Assembly (NCBI GenBank): GCA_950022655.1
Contig: OX465579.1
Location: 18,327,088-18,391,087, forward strand
Length of the DNA: 64,000 nt
From: Alentia gelatinosa
Lineage: Eukaryota > Annelida > Polychaeta > Phyllodocida > Polynoidae
Direction of reading: 5' to 3'
A model generated the notes under the pieces. That model was not told the DNA's origin and ran no database searches. It saw only the letters and a list, made by a program, of their open reading frames with translations. A program made the position numbers and the translations under genes. This document shows positions 44,046 through 57,492 of the stretch, piece by piece (positions within the stretch are counted from its first letter, which is position 1; the number at the start of each line of letters is the position of its first letter).

Positions 44046-45304
44046 GATAGACCGGGATACCTTGTGTGGCTTGCTATAGGAAAATAGCTATTGTCTTATG
44101 GGGGCGGCCATCTTGCCCCCGACGCCAAACCAAACACCAGGTGGCGGGTTCAGTTATCAAAGTATTTAATTTTTTTTAAATGTGGGCTTGCTATAAAGGG
44201 ATTTCAGCTTCGCCTCACGATTACCTATGGATTATAACAACAGTAGCCAGTGTAACCATCCCTGTCCACAAGGACGATACCTATGAGTTTTGTTGCGTGT
44301 TTTCCGGAACAGATTTAAGTTTGGATCCAGCGTTGTTTATTTGAGAAGAAAAAGATGTTTACAACGGTGGACTAACGTGTAAACTAAGTTGTGTATCTAC
44401 ATAGGCAGCCTACAGAATGTTCTTTAGCAGAAACAATATAGCTTGATTAGATGGGGCTTCTGTAATTCAAGAAAAGCTAGCTTAGTAGTATGATATATCT
44501 ATTGGTACCTCATTGGTAAGGCATATTCAAATGTTGTAACGTTCTCTTCAAATAAGAATGTGCTCTTCTCTACAGACAGCCTTGTTTTACCCAAACTTCA
44601 CTAAAATAAATTATTAGTTAAAGACATACAATTCACCCTAGTTGGGCGTTTTTAAATATAGTCAATATTAGCATTGCTAAAAAGTCCTTCGTGTCCGCTA
44701 CATTTTTCATTCTGGTTTTTATTTGTTATTATGCTGATTACATTGTAAAGGCTTTGCACAGTTAAAAAAATGTTTGAATTCAATTCTCTTCACGGACGAT
44801 GTCCATTGATTTTCTGCATTAACGATTACAGGCCCTTTAAAATCTGTACCAGGTGCGTCCTTAATTTAGGGAATTTAGAGTTATAAATGGCCGGCAATCA
44901 TATAAGCTTCATGAGATATTTCAAACTAGTTGTAAATGTATTATAAAGTGATCTTAAAGCGCCTTTTTTGTGGTATTTGGTACACTAGTAAGAAATACTG
45001 ACATTTATGATGGTAAACTAAGTGAAAAGTTTCACATTTTTTCATCCTCAATGAAAGCTTTGCCATCCCCCCTGAATTATTTACAAGGCCATAGCAGTGG
45101 CAAGTATCCTCTGGGTATCCCCCATCTGAGAATTAGAGAGATAAGCTATACTTCCTGTTTCCCACCCCTTCCCACTTTAGAGGTAGGCCTATGACTTAGT
45201 TGGAGTATCGAGATGACTTGTAGGTGAAACAATTTGTATCCTGTAGAAGGTGAAATTGGTTAAAATTTACTTCCCCCTAGGGTTCTGGTTTGTAAACTGT
45301 TAGG

Positions 45305-45690
45305 AGAAGACGTAGTGAGTCTGTAGCGATTGTTGTTCGAGGTCTTTTGTCCCATAAAATATGTCTCGACACCAGAGGCAGAGGGACATATTTTATGGGA
45401 CAAAAGGCCGAGAACGGAATCGCTACAGGCTCGCTCACTCCGTTGTTTTTTTTTTGTTTTTTTTTAATTTTTAATGATGTTTATTTCTCTAATTTGTTAC
45501 AAAGGAACAGTTCTTCCATGGAGGACATTTTATTATTACACACCTAAAATCACGAGAGAAAAAAAATCATTTTATGTACACTACGGGCACAGCCCGAATA
45601 TTCACTACATCTCAGTCAGCCCGAATATTATTTATACTGTACCCTGGCAGCGCGTAGTATTTCATAGACGTTCGGCCACAGGTGTATGAT
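45305..45690. mobile_element. Fold-back element, subfamily 10, copy 3
   Basis: The hairpin 45310-45445 pairs GTAGTGAGTCTGTAGCGAT with AATCGCTACAGGCTCGCTCA, and TTTTGTCCCATAAAATATGT with ACATATTTTATGGGACAAAA. The cap end GTTCGGCCACAGGTGTATGA is at about 45673. Its order is reversed relative to 21612. Confidence 0.75.
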
Positions 45691-46085
45691 AATATGTAAT
45701 AACTTAGTTTCAGGGGTGAGGATATAGTCTCATCTACTCTAAGCAGAGGTATTAGACTTGACTATTCGATCTGAGAGAGGTAACTACAGAGGTCGTACAA
45801 GATGTGTGACCTCGTGAGCCAGTCCTTGGTGGTACCATGACTTTAAGGCCGCAGGTGGCTCTAAAGCCTTAGAGCCACCTTGTAGTTTGCACGGCAACTC
45901 CATGTAATAACATTCCAGGTATTGGGCGTATTTGAGTTCCAGTCGGGTTGGAAACCTTATAAATTGGACATTGGGAATTGCGGGCAGATCACTAGAGAAA
46001 AAGTGGATCTCAGTCCCGATGTAATCTACTGTTTTGGGTTGTGACTGCATATGGAATGGTGAATACCACAGAAACCTCGAGAACT

Positions 46086-46733
46086 TAAGGCATATTGGAC
46101 AATATCCCTTGAAAATTAAAACCCATGTCAATTTCCTGAAAATCGAGTATCATGATCTCCAAGTGTTGTGGAACACATAGATGATTTAAAAATTGGGGGT
46201 CACTGTGCTGGTTTCTGATTTAAAGGTTGATAATATGATAACATTATGAGAGAATGTATCGAAAATTGAACAGGTTAGTTTTCACATAGTAAATCCCATG
46301 TAATTTTCTTCAAACTAGAAAAAAATTCTTCAAGCTGGAAAAATATCATATTTCATTCATCTAATATTCAGAGATGTCAGTCTTCCATTTTGCTGAAGAA
46401 AGCAACTTTTTTTATATTCAATATTTGCAATTACTTTTCCTTGCATCAAAGAAAAATAATGTTGCTCTAGCCTCATTTACAAAAATAAAACAGTGGTTTA
46501 AACCTCCACACAGACTCTCAGCCCCATGCCATGGCCGACAAGGACATGTTACCCAAGTTTCCCGTCTCTCTTAGGCAAAACAAATCCATATAAAATATAT
46601 TTCCACTTTTTACCTGACCCCAACCAACATTCCTGAGTATTAGAATATTTCCCAAGGAATCAATTTGAAGGGATAAATATCAATGTCTAAAAATCACCAG
46701 GTGACACCACTGAGGATTGTAGGATATGCCTTT
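46086..46733. mobile_element. TTAAAGGCATATC element with a nested insertion
   Basis: Ends CTTAAGGCATATTGGACAAT and GGATATGCCTTTAA bracket it. Bases 46374-46640 match an unrelated repeat at 54205-54490 and appear to be inserted in or to replace the interior. Confidence 0.65.
46374..46640 (+). repeat. Dispersed repeat, direct partner of 54205-54490
   Basis: Shared words include AAAACAGTGGTTTAAACCTC (GTTTGAACCTC at 54335), CATGCCATGGCCGACAAGGA versus CCATTTTATGGCCAACAAGG, and CCCAACxxxCATxCCTG. Confidence 0.75.
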
Positions 46734-46739
46734 AAATCC

Positions 46740-48180
46740 GTGTATTGAGTTATGTATAGATGATGGTTACTATGTTGGTGGATTTAGAAGAAAAATATCC
46801 CAACATTTTCTGCCAGTTTAGGTTGCAGAAGTAGCTAATCTTCACAAATTGTACTCCTTTGATGTGGGTTATGATGACATTTCCTTTAAGATGGACGCCT
46901 ACAATTATGAACAATAACTGATGACTATCAATAGAAAAAAATGATTATCGATACTTATATACATGTATAAGCTAAAATGAATTTCTCATTTGTAGTCGCC
47001 ATCAAAATAGATGAATGATATATCCCTATTGTAATTTCAATAACTTATATTGTGGGCGAGACTGTAAGTTGGCTACTTCCAGCTTATAAAAACAACAATA
47101 AAAGTAACTTCAATAACTTGTATCGCGCAGTTTGCTGCCGTCAATTTAGTTTCTAAAATAGTTCTCATTATAAAGATAATTTGGGTTTTCAGGGAGTTAA
47201 TTCAATTATGGAATACACCAAAACAGTTGTCGTATAAGTAACCATAGACTACAGTTAATCAGATAAAATATCATCTTGGTAGAAACGAGATACGAGCAAA
47301 ATCTTGATTCTAGTAATTCTGACTAGAATAAATGATCATATAGTCGTATACATATATTCATAGCCTCATTCATTCACACGGAGGCTTATATGATACAATT
47401 GTGTCTGATCAGACATTAGACAATCTTATAGACTATGGGGAACTACATCATTTTATTTCTGCTATAATAGGATATTATACATCGTACATCCTTATGTAGC
47501 CTGAACAAGGTCATTGCTATAAGGCGACATAAACTGTTGACGCAATATAGAAATTTTTGCTAGAGAAAGGCTATTTCTTTCTCCTTTGAAAACTAAAATC
47601 TTTTATCTTTTTTTAAATACTTGAACAAGCTCACATATTTCCGAAATAAACATGCATATTCATCTTAAGTGAAGTCTTCTTAACATTGTCATTCCGATAA
47701 CCATCACATTGTTAAATATCATTAAAACCAGAGAAAAAAGACTTTCAATACCGTATAGATCTCATTATGATTTGAACACCAAAATTATACAAAACTGTGT
47801 TTTAATTGAATTTGAAAACAGTTTGAAAGAATTCTAGTAGCAGTAAACCGACAGCGTAATGCAACCGTTAAGTAGGGGTATGAGAGTACACTTGTATACC
47901 GTATACTTTGGGGATGAATTCGGTTTGGACATGCCTGAAAGCCCACTATAAATAGCGTCGGCAATCTAAGACTTCTTCGACATGCTCCATAATTCTGGCT
48001 ACTAACAGGTTCTGAAATATGGAGCGCACATATATCACATTCGTTAACCTCTACAAGATGTACTCAGTTACATGTGAATCTTTATAAATATCACATCAAT
48101 GAGTAGAAACAGAAGCCCTGTTATTTGTCCAATAAATGTTTATAAACATAGTGGGCAATGGTATGCAAGCGATGAACAGA
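46740..48180. other. Noncoding DNA, nothing recognised
   Basis: AT-rich stretch without a supported ORF, splice site pair or repeat partner that I could identify. Confidence 0.5.
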
Positions 48181-48185
48181 AAAAC

Positions 48186-48485
48186 TTCTTTATCTCACCC
48201 CTGGTATTTTTTCCCCATAGACTTAACATTGGGAACTCGTATCCAACGCCCGTTGAGTATTTAGGAAAAAATACTCAATGGGGGATTACGTCACAAAGAT
48301 TAGCCGATTAGTTAATGTGACGGGTGAGATAAATTTAGAAACCTATTCAATTTTATGATTAGACCTCGATCCCATATTGTTTGAATCGCTACGTAATTCA
48401 CGTGGCTTCGCCTTCTTGATCACTACGCGATTCAAACTCGATGGGATACAAGCTCTGATCGTAAACTTTCATAGGTTTCCTCTTT
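48186..48485. mobile_element. Bipartite fold-back element, subfamily 2 (cap first)
   Basis: The cap TTTATCTCACCCCTGG ... GACGGGTGAGATAA has AGACTTAACATTGGGAACTC. The hairpin from AGAAACCTATTCAATTTTAT to CATAGGTTTCCTC has the tip ACGTGGCTTCGCCTTCTTGA. Confidence 0.8.
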
Positions 48486-49279
48486 AACAGCTTATCAAGT
48501 ATTATGATATTCCCTGATACTTTACAAATGCGTAAGTGAGGTTCTGGGGTTTTCTTTTGTTTCACTTTGCAGTTCACTATCTTTATAGTCGCCTGATACT
48601 AAACATACATCGATACCCATACATACCTGTATAATCTACATGCGCTAGTCTATATATAGAATTCCAATGAACCCATTACCCTGTGTAGTATCCTATACCA
48701 TTCTATTCAAGATGGATGGTTGGCCGTATTTGAACTGGCATGCCAGACAGGTGTATCAAACTACGCAGAACACTGATGTTAGAAAAAGAATCTTCTCTAT
48801 ATTGTTTGTAATGTATCAATCTATACAAGAATTTCATATATCGTCTCAGATGACTGATATTACATGTTGAACGTTAAACTACCCAAAGAAACAAACTTTC
48901 AAGTATTGCAAATCGAAACGCTAGGAAAGTATACAGGGTGTACTTTGATTAAGGAACAGGATACTTTTGATATAAAAACAGAGGTACATATAAATTACGA
49001 TGCCATTATTCGTACTTTACCACTTCTAAAATACTTTTTTAAGTGGAAGCTGCAGACTTAAGAACAAAGAGCCACGCCTCAAATCTATCACTTCTCAAAT
49101 ACTTAGCAATAATAAGTCACTTTCTTCCTCCAGTGTCCCAACTCTTTGTCTATGCAGGTTTCTATCTGTAATACATTGTCAAGCGGGACTTGATAATGTT
49201 TTCAAAGTGATTTCTTGTTTTGCTGAGATATATAGGCTATTAAAATCAAGACAGTGAAGAATAAATTGACAATAAACGA

Positions 49280-49645
49280 TGGTTTTGCGAAGAGGTGTCT
49301 GTAAACCACGAAAGGTTGATGCGTAGTAATACACAAGCGTTAGCAAGTGTATTATGACGTCAACCTCGAGTGGTTTACGGAGCCTCCTGTCTACAAAACC
49401 ATCGTTTGTTGCATTTATTATTCATCTTTTCGAATAAATCAAACCCAGTAATTGCCATATCAAAAGATATAACAGTAGGGACTATTTGTTCGCTCTATAG
49501 CACAAAGTAACTACTTTCCCATATACTATGGCTTTGATACCGTATACCACAGATTTGAACCCATATACCACAGTTATGGTACCTGACAGGTTTTATAGAA
49601 TGGGTCGTTCTTTACTGGGTCCCCATACATTCTCAATGGGGACTT
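49280..49645. mobile_element. Bipartite fold-back element, subfamily 9
   Basis: AAACGATGGTTTTGCGAAGA faces AAAACCATCGTTTG; inner arms are TGTAAACCACGAAAGGTTGA and TCAACCTCGAGTGGTTTACG. The tip is TAATACACAAGCGTTAGCAA. The cap TTATTATTCATCTTTTCG ends GACTTTGTCTACGACGGATA. A half copy is at 31015-31060. Confidence 0.75.
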
Positions 49646-50925
49646 TGTCTACGACGGATAATAAAAAGGAAGACGTTGTTTTGAAAATTAACTTCTGAAC
49701 AGGTGAGTTATGTGAAGGCGTGCCTCCCGGTTGGTTACCACAGGTTGGTCACCACACCTGTACAGGAGGCTCTGGTATTGCGACACACCTGCTGTCGACA
49801 GGTGAAACACTCACTGCATGCTGCAGCACAGATCACCTTGCGACAAGTTAAACTCGAGTGTTCCCTGAACATTGATCAGGTAAATTACTGACGAACACAT
49901 GCTTAGTGATACCAGTCAATATTACTTAAAAGTTTCGAGGTAAAAAAAATCACAAAACAAAAAAAACACCAGTAGTTACTGTTGGACAGTTTTGTAACAT
50001 TTTAAATATACTCGGTTATTTACAATATGTCGATACATTTAGTATGTGTTTATCGTTAAATGTTTCTCTAAATAATTTCTTGGATGAATATATTATATAT
50101 AACTAAATGCATATTATTTCACTTTCGATGGTTGAAAACTTGCTATGGCTAAATGAAAGTCGTTACATTATAACGACACATGATATCATCTATCTCTCCT
50201 CTCTGAAAATTTAAATCCTCTTTCACAATAATGAAACTAAAACTGGGTTATTAGAGCATGCTAACTTTCGCTATATACGTTGCCTAAAGGTTAGAGTGGT
50301 CACATTTACCCTTCTAGCATACTGCAAAAACATTATCCCTTCACTATCTGTATGCTACTCACTGTTATGCTGGGAAAGGAGCGGGGTGCCAGTGTCTCAA
50401 TGTATTAGAAGCGTGCCCAACTGACCATGAACAATCACATAATACCTCATTGACCTACTTGTGCCTGATATATTTGGATCCTAGATTCGGGCAGTTGAAG
50501 AAATGGGTAGTTGACTGGATGCAAGTTAGTTACAGGAAACGATCCATATACTGAATGTAACCCAAACATTTCAATTGTTATTCATTTATAATTGCACGCT
50601 CATTCATCAATGATGAACATGTTATTTTCCTCTAGTTTGAGCAGGGTAGAGCATTGAGATCTATGGCGAGTAGTGAACAAAGAGGTGCAACGCAGTATTA
50701 ATTGTAGGTGTCTCGGTTCAATAAAACAGGTATACCCATAAGTACTTACACCAAGATAAATAACCTTGGTAATTTTACACGATGACCTCTTCATACTGCG
50801 AGGCCAACAGCACGTCTTTTATTATCAAAACCATGAATGTAGTAATCTTTCTTTCAAATGCTTTTTTTCAAATAAAGTAAGCTTTTTTCAAATTTTTGAC
50901 TCCTTCACCCACATCTCGCTTTTGA

Positions 50926-51216
50926 AGACATATCCTACAACTCACAGTGACGCCACCTGCTGACTTTTAAATGTCAAATATTAGTCAAAACTTGTGATCC
51001 ATTCGAATGCCAAATAAGTAGACATAAAATTTCTATATAATCTATTATGATATTATCATGATATCTATCTCTAAATAAAAAACCTACCAGTGTCCCCTAT
51101 TTTTCAAATCAGCAATGTATCCTATAACACTTGTCGGTCATTATATTCAGTTTCCAGGAAATTAACATGGGTTTAAATGATTTTCAAGGTAAATTGTCCG
51201 ATATGCCTTCAACATT
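50926..51216. mobile_element. TTAAAGGCATATC element, diverged copy
   Basis: GAAGACATATCCTACAACTC and GTGACGCCACCTGCTGA open it; GTAAATTGTCCGATATGCCT closes it. Confidence 0.65.
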
Positions 51217-51469
51217 TCTAAACGAAACTATTTGCCTTAGGGGGGGGGCATTTCATTTTAAAGGATTCGCCGAGCAAAACTCACAGACATACCCACCCTG
51301 CAATAAATAATGAACACTCCAGGAGGATATAGTCTTTTGTTCAAACTTTTTTTTAATATACTTTGTGAATTCAGTCATCCATGTTATTGTTGCGGTAGGG
51401 CCGCAACTTTTTACATTTCTTCAAATCGCAAGAACTGCTCCCTGGAAGTACGCCAGGATTTTATATTTC

Positions 51470-52260
51470 TTTCACTCTTCTAGCAGAGATCCTGCGCTCT
51501 AGTTCCTGCGACCGCTTGTATCCACGCCGACCTGCCTTTTTGGGACAGAATTTGTCCCATTCGCCAGGTTTTCAAATATTCAAATATCCTAAATTCTCTG
51601 CGCTTTACGGAGTATTTTGTGTTCTACTTATAAATAGAGATGCACAAATCGAACTTGCTTTGGGGAGTATTTTGTGTTCAACTTATGAATAGAGATGCAC
51701 GTATGTATCTGGTAAATGTTATACAGTAGAACCTCGCCTAACAGACACCCCGCGTAAGCGTCTACCCCGCGTTAACAGACACCTTTGCTCGGAACGGATC
51801 CCTGGATTAGATGTTTGATTTAACCACGCATAAGCGGACACCCTGCATTAGGGCCTCCATTAGGGGACACTTGGGCCCAGAACGTTATTTGTTATTTCAA
51901 ACCAGACACAGTCTCTGGGATTACTTTCTTCATTCGAAAGCACCTCATGTGTTATTGGGTTTGGTTTTATCAACATGACACATGTGCTCATTCGAAGGGG
52001 CAGTCTAATCAACTGTAGATTCACATGATAGAGTGGTTTAGAGCTGAAAAAGAAACAGTCGGATTGTCTATGAAGCTCATTTAGCAATTCCCATATTTCA
52101 CAACTAATAGTATTTGAGTTGTTTGAGTTTTATAACTTTTGAAAGTTGCCCTGTTTTGAATCTGAATTGTTGGCTGGTTCCCCATGTCCTTATTTAGATA
52201 CGAGGGAACCACCATTGGATTGAGGCAGAAATTAGCAAGCGCTAGCGCCACGAAAGGTCT
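51470..52260 (+). repeat. Dispersed repeat family D, copy 3 (longest), containing a Tigger-like piece
   Basis: Matches 14095-14500 directly and 17095-17690 in inverse. At 51724 the sequence CAGTAGAACCTCGCCTAACA with CACCCCGCGTAAGCG resembles the Tigger-like ends at 9126. Confidence 0.65.
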
Positions 52261-53165
52261 GGTACCGTACAGAACTACACATAACTAGAAGCAAATAGTA
52301 TATTCATCATCGATGAATGAGCATGCAATTACAAATGTATTACAATTAAAAGGTTTGGGTTACATTGAGTCTATGGATAGTTTTCTGCACCCAGTCAACT
52401 TGCCATTTCGGTAACTGCCTACCTATACAGAACTATACAGGAAAACTAAGCGACTCGGGTGCAAGTTCGGTGGCAAATGGCGGAATTCCAATATTTTCTA
52501 CCGACCGGCAGCACCCTCACTGTTAACCTTAGAGTGACATTTCCTGTTATAGTTTCACATTTATCTCCTTCAAAAACTAAATAATCCAGTATAATTAAGA
52601 GAAATTAGAATAGGTATCGATTCATGGCCATTCTGTTCCAATATAATGTTAAAAAAAATTGCTTCATATCTTTTAAACGATTTCCGATTTCCGACTTTTT
52701 TTCCTCAGTCCTGACTTTCATCCCTGATTATAAAAAGCATACGACAATCGGATTGTGTTACGCATGACTTGCGATCGTCACTATGCCGACCAGTGGTCAC
52801 TTTTTTTATATGGGTTTATTGCCTTCGATACATTATAAATCGCTCTTCCAAGCAATATGGTATACAACAAACAACAATTGTGGATGATATTTACAATGAG
52901 AGGTGTCTTTCAGCTGTCTCAAGATTGCACAGTTTAACAAGTTCATCTCTATGTGGATAGCAATCTATCCATTAATTTAATCATACTCATACAAATCTTG
53001 GACATGGTTATACTCTCTACAGTAGGTTTCATAATCAAGTGCTATACTTGTATACTAACATGTGTCTATATGCTATACTTATAATACTAACATGTGTCTA
53101 TATGATATAACTTATACTGCTTCTGCTCATATAACATAACCTTTTTATCTTGGAGCCTACTACAT

Positions 53166-53577
53166 TTAACCTTCACCCAATTTTCTTTTAACTCCTGCCT
53201 TAAACTTCTGACGAGATTGCTCATTCTGTAATTCACTAGAAAGTGAATTCCACAAGTTTGCACCTACGTATATCGCAGATGATCTAAACCTTTCCTTTTT
53301 GGGGCGGGGTATATACAGGGTACTTTTCTGCTGGGCCCTGGTTTGGACTCCATTTTTGTTCCTGGTTATTTCCTGAATTAGGGAATTTTCTTTTAAACTT
53401 TTTATTATACCGGCCAACAAAACCTTTCTCCTTATTTCGGGCTTTATTATTCCAGTTTTCATCAGCAAATCTTCGGTCAAATGTTCATAGGCCTCTTTGC
53501 CCAAGGCAATCCTTAACACCTTGTAGATACCCCGGTCCACTTTAGTTCTCGTTGCAACTGATGTGGACATAATGTCT
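53166..53577 (-). pseudogene. 3' end of a LINE ORF2 (C-terminus), 5'-truncated
   Basis: An open frame of about 137 residues ends at 53166. It carries D-R-G-I-Y-K-V-L-R-I-A-L-G, the block Y-I-P-R-P-K-K-E-R-F-R-S-S-A-I-Y-V-G-A-N-L-W-N-S-L, and a final F-K-A-G-V-K-R-K-L. The R-S-S-A-x-Y-x-x-A-N-L-W-N-S-L block is typical of the tail after the reverse transcriptase in CR1/Jockey-type LINEs. The frame runs into a CCGTCCCGTT microsatellite at its 5' side, so the copy is truncated. Confidence 0.65.
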
Positions 53578-53745
53578 GTCCCGTCCCGTTCCGTTCCGTC
53601 CCGTCCCATACCGTTTCGTCCCGTTACGTTTCATCCTGTTCCATACTGTTCCATTTTGTTCCGTCCCATACTGTTTTCTCCCATCCCGTCCCATACCGTT
53701 TTCTCCCATACCGTTCTGTTCCGTTCCGCCCCGTCCCGCCCGTTG
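53578..53745. repeat. CCGTTCCGTCCCGT microsatellite
   Basis: Imperfect pentanucleotide repeat built from CCGTT, CCGTC and CCATA words, followed by poly-T at 53769-53798. Confidence 0.9.
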
Positions 53746-54204
53746 GAGAACTGCTGTTCGAATCGGTTGGTTTTTTTTTCGTTTTTTTTTTTTTTTTTCA
53801 TTTAACAACTTTCATTGAGGGACAATTGTTATTGAACAAACACCGAATTCGGCAACAGTGGCGTTCCTCAATTCGGACCCTGCGATATGCGGCTTACACT
53901 CAGTAGTTTAACCGATAATCGTTCTAAATAATGGATTCTAGCACATTGAGAGCTCATTCTTATAATGATAAGAGAATGATTTAATGAGAAGGGATGTTGA
54001 TGAAGTGATGTATAGTAACTATCTGTAAAAGGGAGTTTTAAACTAAATCAAACTATATCTAGGATAATAAGCAATACATCAATATAATATAGGCAGTTTT
54101 ACACCTATGTGCCAAATGCCAGACGAAGGGGATATTGTAAAAGGAAAAATAGCAGCAGCAAGATAACAAATTGTACAATAAATGTAATCTTGAGTTTGAT
54201 AGTA

Positions 54205-54490
54205 TGAGATATGTCAGTTTTCCACTTTCCCTTGAAAGCCTATTTTCCATATTCAGTATACCCGGTATGTAATTGATTTTCCTTGCGTCCAACAAAGATT
54301 ATATTGATTTAGCCTCATTTATGCCAATAAAACAGTGGTTTGAACCTCCCCAAAGACCCTTAGCCCTATGCCATTTTATGGCCAACAAGGACATATTATC
54401 CAAGTTTTCCCGAGGTCTCTGAGGCAAAAAAAAAATCCCCATTAAAAATATTTCCCTTTTTTTCCTTGACCCCAACTGACATCCCTGTAA
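54205..54490 (+). repeat. Dispersed repeat, direct partner of 46374-46640
   Basis: See the partner entry. This copy lies outside any TTAAAGGCATATC element. Confidence 0.75.
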
Positions 54491-56122
54491 AGTATACCAG
54501 TTGCAGTCATAATCTGGTCAAATTCTACCGCTATTCTTCGCTTACGAACAAGACATACGGGTTAACTTTGTACTATATATATATATATGGTCAGATTTGA
54601 ACCTTTATTTACCTAGATGTGATTGATAATCCATTTCTCTTTGAGCTGGAGAGGATCTTCCTGGCCGGCGGAGTGGTTTAGTTCCACAGGAAGCTTCAGG
54701 GTGGCGCTGTGGTCGGTGCGTCGAGACGTAGCTGGTCGCGGCGTTACCGCACACACTCAAACTGGTCCCCAACATGCAGTAATTGTTTCACCTAGTCTGT
54801 TTCCAGACCGTGCTACCAAAGGCTTACAGTCTGTAAGGGTCTAACAGAGCAGGGATCCCATTTGCCAGTTCCCAATGCCTGATGGGAGAAATGAATTTTT
54901 TAATTGGCTGTTTTTAATCTTAGGACCTATGCATGAAGAGTAATACACTGGTTACTGGCAAATAACTCAGGCCAGCTTAGTACCAGCGGAGGCAGAAATT
55001 CCTGCCTCAAAATGGCAGCCTTTAACAGTCTTAGTTTCGGCCTGTGGGCCCTGGCCCTGGCGACAACAGACTGTACTAGAGTCTATGTTTCACCTAGACT
55101 TGCTCAAGTCTTTGATTATGAACATTCATTAAATGATTTAAAAAATCGGAATACAATACATTATAGCATGTGTCCTTCTCTGACTGGCCCATGAATCAAA
55201 GACTTGTCCACTCTGACCAGAATCTGCTGTTTATGACCCCAAGCCACTCCCTGTAACCCTATACCTCCCTCTACCCCTCCCCCTCCCCTCCTCCAGTTCC
55301 CTGGCCGCCTGTGTTGTCATAGCAATATATTTCGCCTACTCCTGACTATGTCTCGATTGAGATCAAAGTGAGAGGGTATCAGTCTCCCAGCAGATATCCT
55401 GACCAGTAGCCAGACCTCTGCTTGGGGAGTGTGGCGCAAAATCGCGCCAGTCTACACGGCCGATTACGGATGAGACCAGTCCCTGTGTCACTCAGAAGGG
55501 GTGGAGGGGTAAGATACAGAGACTGAGGCCAGTCTATGTTTCACCCTACACCGTCGCCATGTACTTCCTGCTGAGGCATATATATTCGAGATACATGCTA
55601 TGGGGCACAGAGTGATTGCTGGTTCCGTCAACACCCGCCTGAATATTGAACGATGGCGCCACTGCTATCAGTTGTTATAATCTATAGATACTATTAAGAC
55701 GAAGCTTAAATTCCTCTATGGCAAGCCCTAAAAAATATTTTTGTTAAAGTTCATTGATAATTGGTCTCATCACCTTTTGTTTTGAATTGCGTCGGGAGGC
55801 AAGATAGTCGCATCCATAGCACAATAGCTATGTGCCCTATACTTTATATGGCGGCGATATTTATCTAGCAATGTACTGCCAAATCAGGGCCCCCGCCGTA
55901 TTAGTTACATATATCTTCTTTTTTCCCCTTTTTTTTTATTATATTAAAAAGCACACAGACAATCTTTTCGTTGTCTAATAGAACAGTAAACATTGGTAGA
56001 CTTTTACATTACTAATAGGGTTACTGAAGGTAGCTTAACAAGATTAATAACTAGTAATAATTGTCTACTATGCGGCCATAGATTTGCTGAGATAATGCAG
56101 TGAGATGAATCATACTGTTTCA

Positions 56123-56355
56123 TCTCACCATTGGTATTTTTCCCCATAGACTTTTGAAACCCATATTCAACGTCAATGGATTATTTAGAAATAATTACTC
56201 AATGGGGAATTTTGTCACGAAGGTTAGTCCATTAGTCAATGTGAGGTATGAGATAAATTCAGAAACCTATTCAGAAACTCAATCCCATCTCGGTTGAATC
56301 GCTACGTAATTCACGCGGCTTCGCCATGTGGATTACTATGCTATTCAAGCTCTAC
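56123..56355. mobile_element. Bipartite fold-back element, subfamily 2, right arm incomplete
   Basis: The cap TTTCATCTCACCATTGGTAT ... GTATGAGATAAATTCAGAAA is followed by hairpin half GAATCGCTACGTAATTCACG with the tip ACGCGGCTTCGCCATGTGGA. The far arm decays after 56355. Confidence 0.65.
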
Positions 56356-57076
56356 ATACGATCAAAGGAGACGAATTTGGCAATTGATACTCGCACCACT
56401 CTTTTCAAAGAATCTTTTAAAGATTTTAAAAACAAATTAACGGACTCGCAATTCTGAATGCTGTTAAGCCTATAAGACATCGTTATTTGTTCCCGATTCC
56501 CGATTGTCGGCTCGGTGAGAATCAGGAATAAAATGTCGATGTCTTATACCTCTTAAGCCTATAAGACATCGACCCGACGGCTGTGCCCGATTCTACCTTT
56601 TCCCGACAGTTCCATCGGGTCTGTGACAATCTGCGTTAATCGGGTCGATGTACGCACTTCACCGACCCGATTTTATTACCTTTCCCAACGCGTCGGGCAT
56701 TACTAGCATGTCAGATATGACCGACTCTCACCGACCCTAGATACACAGGACCCTCACAGCTGGCTCCATGCATTTCATGTCGTAAGATACGCCCCTAGCA
56801 CCAGGTAGAAGCGAATACAAGAGTATATTGGAAGGTAGATAAAGGTCAATGTAAGATTTAATCAGCAAGGAAAGGATCCTTATAAACCTCGTTTCCATTG
56901 ACCGACAATAACGGCGGAGATTTTTTGAGTTAACCTTAAAGTCTGTCGGTGGTGGCACTGACTGTATGGCGGTATCAAATAATCGGTGAGGGTGTAGTGT
57001 ATGCACAGTTTCTACTGTGTTTTCCTGGTAGACACAGATTTTCTGAGAAACTCCGTCGCTGGTGGCCTTGTTGTAT

Positions 57077-57492
57077 AAAGGGGGCGTCCACCAACCACGA
57101 CAAGGCTACGACAAGCGGAGACAAGAAAGTTCCGATCGGCGCTTGTCGCAGCCTTGCCATAAGAAGTGGGGCTTTATGACAGCGTTGTCGGGGTGCGTCG
57201 GGAAGCGCACGATCCACCAAAATTTCCTATCGTAGACCTCTGCGACACGCTCCTGACACGCCATGACACTCCACGACAAGGGTCCAGTCGTGGGAAAAAT
57301 CGAACATGTTCGATATTGTCGTAGCCTTGTCGGAAGGCTCCCGACAAGCTTCCAATCGTGGGCTTGTTGTGGCCTTGTCATAGACTCTTGTCAGAAACTG
57401 GGGTCCACCAAAGCCTCCAGTCGTAGGCCAGTCGTGGACTTGTCGGGAACCCGTTGTCGTAGCCTTGTCGTGGTTGGTGGACGCCACCCTTT
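57077..57492. mobile_element. 416-bp TIR element packed with CGACAA/TTGTCG motifs
   Basis: AAAGGGGGCGTCCACCAACC at the left faces GGTTGGTGGACGCCACCCTT at the right; the pairing continues through CACGACAAGGCTACGACAA, about 40 bases in all. The interior holds roughly twenty CGACA / TGTCG words in both orientations. No transposase is encoded. The superfamily is undetermined. Confidence 0.85.

Noticed and set aside
49690..49890. Stretch with GATCAG|GTAAAT and a 62-codon ORF, considered as an exon
   Set aside because: No convincing acceptor and no recognised domain; it directly follows a fold-back element.
54640..54845. GC-rich stretch with a 73-codon ORF, considered as a first exon
   Set aside because: No clear donor or acceptor and no protein similarity that I recognise.
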